Counted from the stretch's first letter, positions 1-5,667 are shown. The stretch is 6,328 nt of DNA from Gemmatimonadota bacterium (GCA_028287205.1 JAQBQC010000303.1:1-6328); one strand, 5' to 3'. Notes: a model not told the origin generated them from the letters alone. A program made the numbers and translations.

Positions 1-101
1 ATGCGTACAAGCGCCGCGTGGAAGAGAAACTCGGGCTCGCGCATCGCACACACTACGTTCGCTTCGCGATCGACGCGGGCATACTCGGCCCGCCGCGATA
101 G
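1..101 (+). CDS. LuxR/NarL-type response regulator, C-terminal fragment (cut by window start)
   Basis: Reading from base 3 gives 32 codons and a TAG stop at 99-101. The peptide contains KRRVEEKLGLAHRTHYVRFA followed by IDAGIL, which matches the last two helices of the GerE/LuxR HTH: the recognition helix with its RVEEKLGL end, then the R-T-x-x-V-R-x-A-x-x-x-G-I-L helix typical of NarL/FixJ response regulators. The fragment would bind DNA as the output domain of a two-component regulator; the receiver domain must lie to the left of the window. It ends 3 bases before the convergent histidine kinase stop, so the pair may be a two-component system encoded tail to tail. Most NarL-type regulators pair with HisKA_3 kinases, whereas the neighbour is a HisKA kinase, although FixL/FixJ shows that HisKA with a LuxR-type output does occur. 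A receiver-less LuxR regulator cannot be excluded. Confidence 0.8.
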   Translation, partial: AYKRRVEEKLGLAHRTHYVRFAIDAGILGPPR

Positions 102-104
102 CGC

Positions 105-1868
105 TCACAGGCTTCGCGGAAGCTCCAGTGTGAACGTCGAGCCCTTCCCTCGCTCGCTCTCGGCGAACAGCCGGCCATGCATCCCCTCGGCAAACTGGCG
201 ACTGATGGCGAGACCGAGTCCCGTGCCCTCGATCATTCTGCCGCTCGGGTCCTTCACCTGAACGAACGGCTCGAACACGCGTTCGAGCTCGACTGAGGGG
301 ATTCCGATCCCGCTGTCGCGCACCTGCGTTCGTACTACTCGATCATCGGCAACGAAGTCGACTTCCACGATTCCCTTGGGATCGGTGAACTTCGTTGCGT
401 TGGTGAGCAGGTTCACGAGAATCTGCTGCAGCTTGCCACCGTCAGCCACCACCCACAGCTCGATCTCCGGCTTTCTCTTCCTGTATTTGAGCTGCTTGGC
501 CTGCATCAGCGGCCGAACAGTCTGCTCGACGGCCGAGAGCATCTCGGAAACAGACACCGCGTCGAGCTCATACTCGATGTGCCCGGAGTCGAGCTTCATG
601 AACGTGAGCACGCTGTTGATCAGGCGCAGCAGATAGCGCTGGTTGTGGCGAATGCGGCCGAGATCGGATCGCTGCGCGGAGGTGAGTGGACCGTGGATGC
701 CCATCTCCATCATCTCGACGTATCCCGCGATCGCATTGAGCGGCGTGCGGAGCTCGTGGCTCATGGAAGCGATATGCTGAGTCTTGTCGCGACTCACGCG
801 CTCGGCCTCGGCGTGCGCCGCGTTCGTGCGGGCGAGCAGGTGCTCGCGATCGGACTCCGCCTGGCGTTGTTGCAGCGCGACGGCGAGCAGGTTCGCGATC
901 GACTGCAGAAAGTGCACGTCGTCGGAAGTGAACACGCGACGCGTGCGGCTGTGCGCGCCGAGCACACCGAAGGGGCGATCACTGCCGTGAAGAATGGCGT
1001 TGATGCTGCTCACGACTCCGTGCTCGCGGAGCACGCGCCACGGCTCGAAGCGCGTCTCCGTGCGGAGGTCCTGCATGACCACCGGCACTCCGGCGTGAAG
1101 GGTGTACCCGGCCAGCGACGAGGGATCGGACGGCACGTGCGTCACTCCGATCATCCCGGGCTTCCAACCCGAGCCCGCGCTGAGCAACATGGAGCTGCCA
1201 TCGGGAGCGAGCTCGAGCAACTCACTGCAATCGGCCTGGAGACCCTCGCGCACGACTCGAACCCCCTCCTGCAGCAAATCGTTGAGGGGAATGTCGGTGA
1301 GCGCATCGTGACTGAGCTTGGCTATCGCGGCCTGCTGACTGACGCGCGCCTGTAGACTCCCTGCAGCCTCGTCACCTCGCCGCACCAGGGTCGGCGGTCG
1401 GAGCGCCGTCGCGATTTCGTTGGCCGAAGCCTGCATAAGTTGCGTCTCCAAATTCGTCGGAGTGTCGGCGTGCAGTGATCCCCTATCGAAGTGGCTCGTC
1501 TCGCGACCCGTTCCGCTGGGGTAGCTGATAAATCGAAATGCATGCAGCGGATCCGCGTTCCGAGCTGCAGTATCACCTTTGCGAGGAGGCATGGCCGGCT
1601 CACCAGAACTTCCGTGTCGGCGCAACGCTTGCGTCACAGCCATCTGGTCGTGCGAGCTTCCACTTTCGTTTAGCCGAACGAGCATGCGCTCCGAGCGAAG
1701 CACGTTCATGAGCAAATTCTGGATGCTCTCACTGATTGCGTCCGGCAGCCGCCCTGTCCACTTGGACGGGAACGCCGAGAGCGCAGCAATATCCCGGAGG
1801 CAGGAGTGCACCGCGCGTGCGTCGTCCAGCGAATCGCGCGTCCATAGGACTCCGGTCACGGCTCGCAC
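105..1868 (-). CDS. Soluble sensor histidine kinase, GAF-HisKA-HATPase
   Basis: This is a class I sensor kinase of 587 residues if it starts at GTG 1868. No membrane segment is visible, so it should sense a cytoplasmic signal. Domains in order are: an unassigned N-terminal region, about 1-184; GAF, about 185-335, including AGYTL, VVxDLRTETRF and RPFGVLGAHS; a short coiled coil, about 332-367; HisKA with H-box SHELRTPLN and phosphoacceptor His371; and HATPase with N-box NLLTNATKF (Asn490), G1 box DSGIGIP (Asp518), F-box FEPF and G2 box GTGLGLAIS (from Gly548). All catalytic boxes are intact and there is no receiver domain. The TGA stop lies at 105-107. The start is uncertain. GAGGAG at 1881-1886 lies 12 bases before GTG 1868, with GTG 1859, ATG 1709 and ATG 1592 as later options; the last has GGTGAG 7 bases upstream and would remove most of the unassigned region. 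The frame stays open to 2264, but that part overlaps HdeD and does not look like protein. The gene probably shares an operon with HdeD and the HTH gene. Confidence 0.93.
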   Translation of the reverse strand: MRAVTGVLWTRDSLDDARAVHSCLRDIAALSAFPSKWTGRLPDAISESIQNLLMNVLRSERMLVRLNESGSSHDQMAVTQALRRHGSSGEPAMPPRKGDTAARNADPLHAFRFISYPSGTGRETSHFDRGSLHADTPTNLETQLMQASANEIATALRPPTLVRRGDEAAGSLQARVSQQAAIAKLSHDALTDIPLNDLLQEGVRVVREGLQADCSELLELAPDGSSMLLSAGSGWKPGMIGVTHVPSDPSSLAGYTLHAGVPVVMQDLRTETRFEPWRVLREHGVVSSINAILHGSDRPFGVLGAHSRTRRVFTSDDVHFLQSIANLLAVALQQRQAESDREHLLARTNAAHAEAERVSRDKTQHIASMSHELRTPLNAIAGYVEMMEMGIHGPLTSAQRSDLGRIRHNQRYLLRLINSVLTFMKLDSGHIEYELDAVSVSEMLSAVEQTVRPLMQAKQLKYRKRKPEIELWVVADGGKLQQILVNLLTNATKFTDPKGIVEVDFVADDRVVRTQVRDSGIGIPSVELERVFEPFVQVKDPSGRMIEGTGLGLAISRQFAEGMHGRLFAESERGKGSTFTLELPRSL

Positions 1869-1942
1869 ACCACGAACGATCTCCTCGCGCGTGTCGAGCT
1901 GATCGCGTATGGGGGTCTCGTTCGCCTGTTCGAGCGCATGAG

Positions 1943-2515
1943 TTACCTGGTCGTGGTGCTCGATCCGGCAGCGACGACACCGGGGGCCACGACGTGACGA
2001 ATGCGCAGCGCGAGTGTCAGCATCACGACTCCGTACACCAGCGCGTACGCACCCATCCACCAGATGAGTGCCAGCGCACCGACACCGGGATAGAGTGCGA
2101 CCACGATCGCGAGCGCGATCGACAGCACACCGCTGAGTATGAGCAGCCACTCGCCCTTGATCACACGACGCAGCCGAACCGCCATGATGATCTCCAGAAC
2201 GCCGGTCGCGAGCGCCCACGCCGCGACGATGAGCGTCAGGGCCAATGCTCCGATTCCGGGCCACAGGAGCGCGATGACTCCCGCGGCGATGCCGATGACG
2301 CCTTCCAGCAACATCACTCCCCAGTGCCCGTGATTGCGAAGCTCTTTGAATGCGGCGATCAAGGCGAGCACTCCGTCAATCACGGCGTAGAATCCGAACA
2401 GCAGTACGATTGCAGCGAGCGTGACACCGGGAAGTGCGAAAGCAATGATTCCAAGGATGATCGCGGCGCTTGCGCGCAGCGCGATCGCCCACCAGTACTC
2501 CATCCATGATTCCAT
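1943..2515 (-). CDS. HdeD/DUF308 family six-helix membrane protein
   Basis: This 190-residue, very hydrophobic inner-membrane protein has six predicted helices at about 8-28, 33-54, 66-85, 89-113, 123-142 and 146-170. They form three helix pairs, each with a Pro-Gly turn: ALPGVTLAA, LWPGIGALAL and LYPGVGALAL. This threefold internal repeat, with an acidic or Asp-Gly motif in the first pair (YAVIDGVL) and a related Glu in the second (TGVLEI), is the hallmark of the HdeD family. E. coli HdeD supports acid resistance at high cell density, and HdeD-like genes occur in heat-resistance loci; the biochemical activity is unknown. The length is normal for the family. The start at ATG 2515 is well supported by AGAGGAG at 2521-2527, 5 bases away. 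The gene begins 42 bases after the HTH gene ends and is followed by the kinase after 74 bases. The C-terminal tail (APGVVAAGSSTTTR) is probably cytoplasmic and flexible. Confidence 0.93.
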   Translation of the reverse strand: MESWMEYWWAIALRASAAIILGIIAFALPGVTLAAIVLLFGFYAVIDGVLALIAAFKELRNHGHWGVMLLEGVIGIAAGVIALLWPGIGALALTLIVAAWALATGVLEIIMAVRLRRVIKGEWLLILSGVLSIALAIVVALYPGVGALALIWWMGAYALVYGVVMLTLALRIRHVVAPGVVAAGSSTTTR

Positions 2516-2557
2516 ACGTGCTCCTCTGGCGTGGTATCCGACGTGATCCCTCGTCCG

Positions 2558-2860
2558 TCATGGTGAGGGCTGTGATGCGTTGGCTAGGGGAAGTCGCAAC
2601 AGATCCGGCGAACGCGGCGCCAGCGACATGTCTGCGCCGGATGTCGCGGCGAGCAGCCACGCGGGACTGACGTCGTAGACTCGCACGATCACAGCGAGCG
2701 CAGCCAGTGAGAATTGACGCCAGTCGCCGGTGAGGAGCCCGGCTAGAGAATCGGGCTCGATGCCCAGCTGCTGCGCAGCGGCGCGCCGGTCCCCCGCGTG
2801 ATGGTGCGCGATGAGCGCGTGCACGCGCGCGGACAGATTCGATGCCGGAGTTTCGTTCAC
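2558..2860 (-). CDS. Small XRE-like helix-turn-helix protein
   Basis: This is a 100-residue protein from GTG 2860. GGGGAG at 2870-2875 lies 9 bases upstream, which favours this start over the longer open frame to 3106, whose extra residues are Arg/Pro-rich and resemble no domain. Residues about 10-72 look like a Cro/C1 (XRE) five-helix DNA-binding fold. Helices 2 and 3 fall at about 25-45 (RRAAAQQLGIEPDSLAGLLT), and the stretch LAVIVRVYDVSPAWLLA (55-71) matches the common XRE ending of the type YxVSPxWLL. The last 25 residues are Pro/Ser-rich and probably disordered. It most likely acts as a transcriptional regulator of its own operon and perhaps of the divergent BON-Hsp20 operon, since a palindrome at 2900-2915 sits between them; this role is inferred. 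The recognition helix is less canonical than in well-known XRE proteins, so a non-DNA-binding relative is possible. Confidence 0.68.
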   Translation of the reverse strand: MNETPASNLSARVHALIAHHHAGDRRAAAQQLGIEPDSLAGLLTGDWRQFSLAALAVIVRVYDVSPAWLLAATSGADMSLAPRSPDLLRLPLANASQPSP

Positions 2861-2884
2861 GACGGTGCGCTCCCCACTCGTGTT

Positions 2885-2914
2885 GATATCGGCACGGGCG
2901 TTGACACGTGGCAA
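2885..2914 (-). promoter_or_regulatory. Candidate promoter for the HTH-HdeD-kinase operon
   Basis: On the minus strand TTGCCA (2914-2909) matches the TTGACA -35 consensus at 5 of 6 bases. After 18 bases comes GATATC (2890-2885), a weak -10 (3 of 6). A transcript would begin near 2878, just before the GGGGAG ribosome binding site, giving a leader of about 18 bases before GTG 2860. This assumes sigma-70-like consensus in an unidentified phylum. Confidence 0.35.
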
Positions 2915-2915
2915 C
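2900..2915. promoter_or_regulatory. Palindromic operator candidate between divergent operons
   Basis: GTTGaCACGTGgCAAC is a 16-bp inverted repeat in which only one base pair of positions (A2904/G2911) breaks symmetry; its core is a perfect CACGTG. The left arm contains TTGACA at 2901-2906, a perfect -35 for the plus strand, although no good -10 follows at 16-18 bases. The right arm contains the minus-strand -35 TTGCCA. A dimeric regulator bound here would cover the -35 elements of both directions. The adjacent HTH gene is the obvious candidate binder, by position only. No second copy with both TTG and CAA flanks was seen elsewhere in the window. Confidence 0.5.
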
Positions 2916-3046
2916 CGCGGCCTGAATGCCGCTCTTGTACGAAGACTACGGCGCGAGCACAGGGTTGCCGTCGGGAAGATGCCACCGCTGCCGTCCGGAA
3001 ATCCCGGCACCGCACACGCTCCGACAATCGCACGTTCATCAGGCGG

Positions 3047-3067
3047 GTGCGCCGACGCTCGGCGTGC
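3047..3067 (+). other. Hairpin in the leader of the BON gene
   Basis: GTGCGCCGA (3047-3055) pairs with TCGGCGTGC (3059-3067) over 9 base pairs, two of them G-T wobbles, around a CGC loop. It ends 20 bases before the ribosome binding site. No T-tract follows, so it is not a standard terminator. It could be an mRNA-stabilising or translation-tuning structure, or chance in GC-rich DNA. Confidence 0.3.
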
Positions 3068-3087
3068 ACACCGCAAGTGAATCGTCT

Positions 3088-3094
3088 GGAGGAG
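3088..3094 (+). promoter_or_regulatory. Strong ribosome binding site of the BON gene
   Basis: GGAGGAG lies 6 bases before ATG 3101. It fixes the start there and excludes the upstream extension of the open frame to 2798. Confidence 0.85.
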
Positions 3095-3100
3095 AACGTC

Positions 3101-3778
3101 ATGCATCGTTCAGATAGCGAAATTCAGAAGGACGTCACCGACGAGCTGCGATGGGATCCCGCGCTCCGCGAGGACGACATAGCCGTAGCGGTTCGAGATG
3201 GCGTGGTGACACTCGCCGGCTTCGTCGTCAGTTACGCCGACAAGTGGAGAGCAGAGCGCGTCGTGAGCAAGGTGAAGGGAGTGCGCGGCATCGCCAACGA
3301 TCTGCAGGTGAAGCTGCCATCCACCTCCCAGCGCGCGGACCCCGACATTGCGCGCGCGGCCCTGGACGCCCTCAAATGGGACATCGTCGTCCCGAGCGAT
3401 CGCATTACGGTGCGCGTCGAGAATGGCTGGGTCACGCTCGAGGGTGAGGCAGACTGGTACTTTCAGCGCGAGGCAGCGGAGCGTGATGTTCGCAATCTGA
3501 CGGGCGTGAAAGGAGTGACGAATCTCATCACGGTACGCGCGCAGCAGCCCGCACCTTCGGATGTCAAGCAGCGCATCAAGGAGGCTCTGCAGCGCGGAGC
3601 ACAGGTCGACGCAGAGCACATCATCGTCGAAGTAGAGGGCCACAAGGCGATCCTGCGCGGCACCGTGCGGTCATACGCGGAGTGGCGCGACGCCGAGCGA
3701 GCCGCGCGAAATGCACCGGGCATCACCGAAGTCGACAATCGGCTCACGATCGATCCTGGCGTATACGCCGCGACCTGA
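3101..3778 (+). CDS. Triple BON-domain protein (OsmY-like)
   Basis: This 225-residue protein is built almost entirely of three BON domains, at about 5-71, 80-147 and 153-217. Each has the family pattern: a helix with D-I/V-xx-AL, a beta hairpin with V-x-(D/N/G)-G-x-(V/A)-x-L-x-G (DGVVTLAGFV, NGWVTLEGEA, GHKAILRGTV), a helix with A-E-R (AERVV, AERDV, AERAA) and a closing V-x-G-V/I-xx-(V/I)-x-N-x-L/I. BON domains are thought to bind phospholipid or other hydrophobic surfaces; E. coli OsmY is a periplasmic stress protein with two. Unlike OsmY, the N-terminus (MHRSDSEIQKDV) is charged and shows no signal peptide, so this copy should stay in the cytoplasm. The ATG 3101 start is set by GGAGGAG. The Hsp20 gene follows 73 bases downstream on the same strand without an evident terminator, suggesting co-transcription. 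The specific ligand is unknown. Confidence 0.93.
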   Translation: MHRSDSEIQKDVTDELRWDPALREDDIAVAVRDGVVTLAGFVVSYADKWRAERVVSKVKGVRGIANDLQVKLPSTSQRADPDIARAALDALKWDIVVPSDRITVRVENGWVTLEGEADWYFQREAAERDVRNLTGVKGVTNLITVRAQQPAPSDVKQRIKEALQRGAQVDAEHIIVEVEGHKAILRGTVRSYAEWRDAERAARNAPGITEVDNRLTIDPGVYAAT

Positions 3779-3851
3779 GCATCCAAACAGTACTCGCACG
3801 GCGGCGCCGGCCAGTCGGCGTCGCCTGGCGCTCATCGATAGGGAGGAAGGA

Positions 3852-4724
3852 ATGACGAGACAACAGCAGACGCCATCCGGCGCAAATGAGCCAAACCCGC
3901 AGTCCGCTGGTGCATCAGCGGCTGGATCATCAACGACTGGCGCAACATCGGCTGGCACATCATCAAGCAGTGGCGGAGGCGCGACTCCGCGCTCGACGTC
4001 TGATGGTAACACGGGCGCCGGCGCCAGCGGCACCAGCGGCACCAGCGGCGCAGGGACCGAGAGTCGAGGCAATCGCGAATCGCAAAGTGATACGCGTGAG
4101 ACCGAGCGGAGCATTCCGAGGACTCAGGAGGGGATGCAACGGCAGCGGTCGGACGAGTCCGGCCGGCAGACATCGAGGCGCTCGCGCACGACCGGACTCG
4201 CCCGGCTGGGACTTCCGCCGAGCCCGTGGGAGCTCATGCGCCGCATGACCGAGGATCTCAGTCGCGCTGCCGAGAGTCTGCGGGAAGTACGATCGGGCGC
4301 GTCATCGCGATCACAGCGTTCGTCATCGATGGTGCCCGCGAACGCGGGCGACACATCCACAGACCTCGCTGATCTCACTTCGTGGGTGCCGGACGTGGAG
4401 GTCCTTCGCCAGCCCGACAATTTCCTCGTGCGCGTGGATCTTCCGGGAGTCGCTCCGGATGAGATCGATATTTCGATCGATGACGGACTACTCACGATTG
4501 CCGGCGAGCGCACGCAGGAGCGGCGCGAAGCAGACGATGGCGTCGTGCGCACCGAGCGCACCTACGGCGGATTCCTTCGCACCATCGTGCTGCCCGAAGG
4601 TGCCGACGAGTCGCGCATCGAAGCCAGGGTCGACAACGGCGTGCTCGAGATCAACGTGCCGATCTCGGGAGAGAATCGCTCTCGACGTATCGCCGTGCAG
4701 GGTAGCGACGCGAATCGCTCGTAA
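3852..4724 (+). CDS. Hsp20 small heat-shock protein with long disordered N-terminus
   Basis: This is a 290-residue small heat-shock protein, about twice the usual 140-170. The alpha-crystallin domain spans about 177-270 (WVPDVEVLRQPDNFLVRVDL, then PGVAPDEIDI, LLTIAGER, and RTYGGFLRTIVLP). It contains the sHSP signature A-x-x-x-N-G-V-L at 258-265 (ARVDNGVL) and is followed by a C-terminal I-x-V motif (IAV, 280-282) used for oligomer contacts. It should act as an ATP-independent holdase that binds unfolding proteins. Residues 1-115 are low complexity (Ser, Gly, Thr, Ala, then Arg/Glu/Gln-rich) and contain two internal repeats. A PWELMRRMTEDL segment (125-136) resembles the helix that normally sits near the N-terminus of class A-type Hsp20. 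The start at ATG 3852 is supported by GGGAGGAAGG ending one base upstream; M95 and M129 would be downstream alternatives but show no comparable ribosome binding site. The first 60 codons use many A-ending codons (TCA, GCA, ACA), unlike the rest of the gene. Confidence 0.95.
   Translation: MTRQQQTPSGANEPNPQSAGASAAGSSTTGATSAGTSSSSGGGATPRSTSDGNTGAGASGTSGTSGAGTESRGNRESQSDTRETERSIPRTQEGMQRQRSDESGRQTSRRSRTTGLARLGLPPSPWELMRRMTEDLSRAAESLREVRSGASSRSQRSSSMVPANAGDTSTDLADLTSWVPDVEVLRQPDNFLVRVDLPGVAPDEIDISIDDGLLTIAGERTQERREADDGVVRTERTYGGFLRTIVLPEGADESRIEARVDNGVLEINVPISGENRSRRIAVQGSDANRS
3912..3974 (+). repeat. In-frame tandem duplication in the Hsp20 extension (30/33 bp)
   Basis: Codons 21-30 (ASAAGSSTTG) and 31-41 (ATSAGTSSSSG) are adjacent imperfect copies of one unit. 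The DNA copies share GC(A)-TCxGCTGG and CATCATCAA-like blocks at a 30-base offset, with one codon inserted in the second copy. This points to slippage or unequal duplication inside a disordered segment. Confidence 0.55.
4026..4052 (+). repeat. 9-bp tandem repeat (AGCGGCACC) in Hsp20
   Basis: AGCGGCACC occurs twice in perfect tandem (4026-4043) and a third time as AGCGGCGCA (4044-4052). It encodes Ser-Gly-Thr, Ser-Gly-Thr, Ser-Gly-Ala. The unit is a multiple of three, so changes in copy number would keep the frame. Confidence 0.75.
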
Positions 4725-4725
4725 T

Positions 4726-4765
4726 GCGAACGGCCAGTTGCTCCTTCAGCGACTGGCCGTTTCGC
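4726..4765. terminator. Hairpin terminator between convergent Hsp20 and reductase genes
   Basis: AACGGCCAGT (4729-4738) pairs perfectly with ACTGGCCGTT (4752-4761). The stem continues inward through a T-G wobble and GCT/AGC to a CCTTC loop, and outward, past one bulged A, to GCGA/TCGC. The result is an uninterrupted 14-pair core starting 4 bases after the Hsp20 stop. T-tracts are short on both sides (TTTC on the plus strand), so it may act as a bidirectional but weakly intrinsic terminator or as a 3'-end stabiliser. Confidence 0.75.
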
Positions 4766-4786
4766 TGCGCCTCGGGGCGCCACTGA

Positions 4787-5647
4787 TCAATGAGTCTCGA
4801 GCGGCACAGGTCCTGACGGCGGAGGAAAGGCGAGATCGAGCGCGGCCAAATCGTCCGCGGTGAGCTGCACATCGAGCGACGCGCGATTCTCTCGCACGTG
4901 CTCCGGCGTCCCCGCCTTCGGGATGGCGATCACATCGCTGTGGTGCAACACCCACGCGAGCGCTACGCACGATGGCGACACGCCGTGATGCTCGGCGATT
5001 CGCTTCAGGGTGTGGTCCTCGAGCACGCGGCCCTGCTCGATGGGCGAATACGCCATGATCGGCACGCGATGCTCGCGACACCACGGCATCAAGTCCCATT
5101 CAATGCCTCGCTTGGCGAGGTTGTACAGCACCTGGTCGCAGGCGATCGACGTTGGTGGCGCCAACCCCGCGAGCTCCTGCATGTCGCTCACATCGAAGTT
5201 GCTCACACCCCACTCGAGGATCTTCCCCGCACGCACGAGTGACTCGAATGCCTCCACCGTTTCATACAGCGGAGTTTCTTCTCGCCAGTGCAGCAGGTAG
5301 AGGTCCAGATGATCCGTGCGCAGCCGTGTGAGGCTCCGCTCGCACGCAGCAACCGCCTGTCGGCGTCCTGCATGACTCGGCAGCACCTTGCTCACCAGGA
5401 ATACCTCGTTCCGCCTGCCTGCGATCGCTTCGCCGACGAGCACTTCTGCTCCGCCATCCGCGTACATCTCCGCCGTATCGATGAGCGTGAGGCCGAGCTC
5501 GATGCCGAGCCGCAGCGACGCGATCTCATCCGCGCGCCGTCGCGGATCTTCCGCCATGTGCCACGTCCCCTGCCCCAAGGCGGGAACAGGTCTGCCCGAT
5601 GGAAGCGAGACGATCCGGATGCCCTGTGCAGAAGTCGCCTGTGTCAT
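4787..5647 (-). CDS. Aldo/keto reductase, YeaE-like
   Basis: This is an NADPH-dependent aldo/keto reductase of 286 residues, close to the family's usual 275-290. It should fold as a TIM barrel in the cytoplasm and reduce aldehydes to alcohols. Numbering from ATG 5647, the catalytic tetrad is complete: Asp57 and Tyr62 in LIDTAEMYADGGAE, Lys87 in FLVSKVLP, and His120 in LYLLHW. GKILEWGVSNF and the C-terminal IPKAGTPEHVRENR form substrate- and NADPH-phosphate-binding segments. From memory the pattern, including GQGTWHMAED and ELGLTLIDTAEMYADGGAE, is closest to E. coli YeaE, reported to reduce methylglyoxal; the true substrate here is unproven. The GAGGAG site at 5656-5661 lies 8 bases before ATG 5647; GTG 5650 (5 bases) is an alternative start adding one residue. 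The gene converges on Hsp20 and is divergent from the PRC-barrel gene. Confidence 0.95.
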   Translation of the reverse strand: MTQATSAQGIRIVSLPSGRPVPALGQGTWHMAEDPRRRADEIASLRLGIELGLTLIDTAEMYADGGAEVLVGEAIAGRRNEVFLVSKVLPSHAGRRQAVAACERSLTRLRTDHLDLYLLHWREETPLYETVEAFESLVRAGKILEWGVSNFDVSDMQELAGLAPPTSIACDQVLYNLAKRGIEWDLMPWCREHRVPIMAYSPIEQGRVLEDHTLKRIAEHHGVSPSCVALAWVLHHSDVIAIPKAGTPEHVRENRASLDVQLTADDLAALDLAFPPPSGPVPLETH

Positions 5648-5655
5648 CACGAGTA

Positions 5656-5667
5656 CTCCTCGAGGAG
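5656..5667. promoter_or_regulatory. Perfect 12-bp palindrome holding the reductase ribosome binding site
   Basis: CTCCTCGAGGAG is a perfect palindrome. Its minus-strand right half, GAGGAG, is the ribosome binding site of the aldo/keto reductase. With no loop it cannot fold tightly within one short RNA, but it could serve as a protein-binding site or may be coincidental. Confidence 0.35.

Noticed and set aside
579..1355. Long plus-strand open frame (258 codons) opposite the kinase
   Set aside because: It is a mirror of a GC-rich coding strand, rich in Arg/His/Glu with no recognisable domain, while the opposite strand has intact kinase and GAF motifs.
1579..1902. Plus-strand ATG near 1591 preceded by GAGGAGG
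   Set aside because: The site is attractive but the resulting peptide is low-information, is antisense to the kinase and shows no family match; it is probably chance.
1943..2264. Minus-strand open frame continuing the kinase upstream to ATG 2264 (719 residues)
   Set aside because: It lies inside the HdeD gene in another frame. The peptide is Arg/His/Cys-rich with no domain, and HdeD has the clear family pattern and ribosome binding site.
2798..3100. Upstream extension of the BON gene to ATG 2798
   Set aside because: It is Arg-rich, without BON features, and crosses the divergent region; GGAGGAG marks ATG 3101.
2861..3106. Upstream extension of the HTH gene to ATG 3106 (182 residues)
   Set aside because: The extra residues resemble no domain, the frame overlaps the BON start, and GTG 2860 has a well-spaced GGGGAG.
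3800..3840. GC-rich stretch between the BON and Hsp20 genes as a terminator
   Set aside because: Only a 5-bp GCCAG/CTGGC stem with a 10-base loop and no T-tract was found, too weak to separate the two genes.
3912..4052. Possible CRISPR-like or mobile-element repeats
   Set aside because: The units are adjacent, in frame and without spacers, and they encode low-complexity protein.
3671..4114. Minus-strand Pro/Val/Ala-rich frame opposite the Hsp20 extension
   Set aside because: The repetitive composition simply mirrors the Ser/Gly/Thr-rich coding strand, and there is no ribosome binding site.
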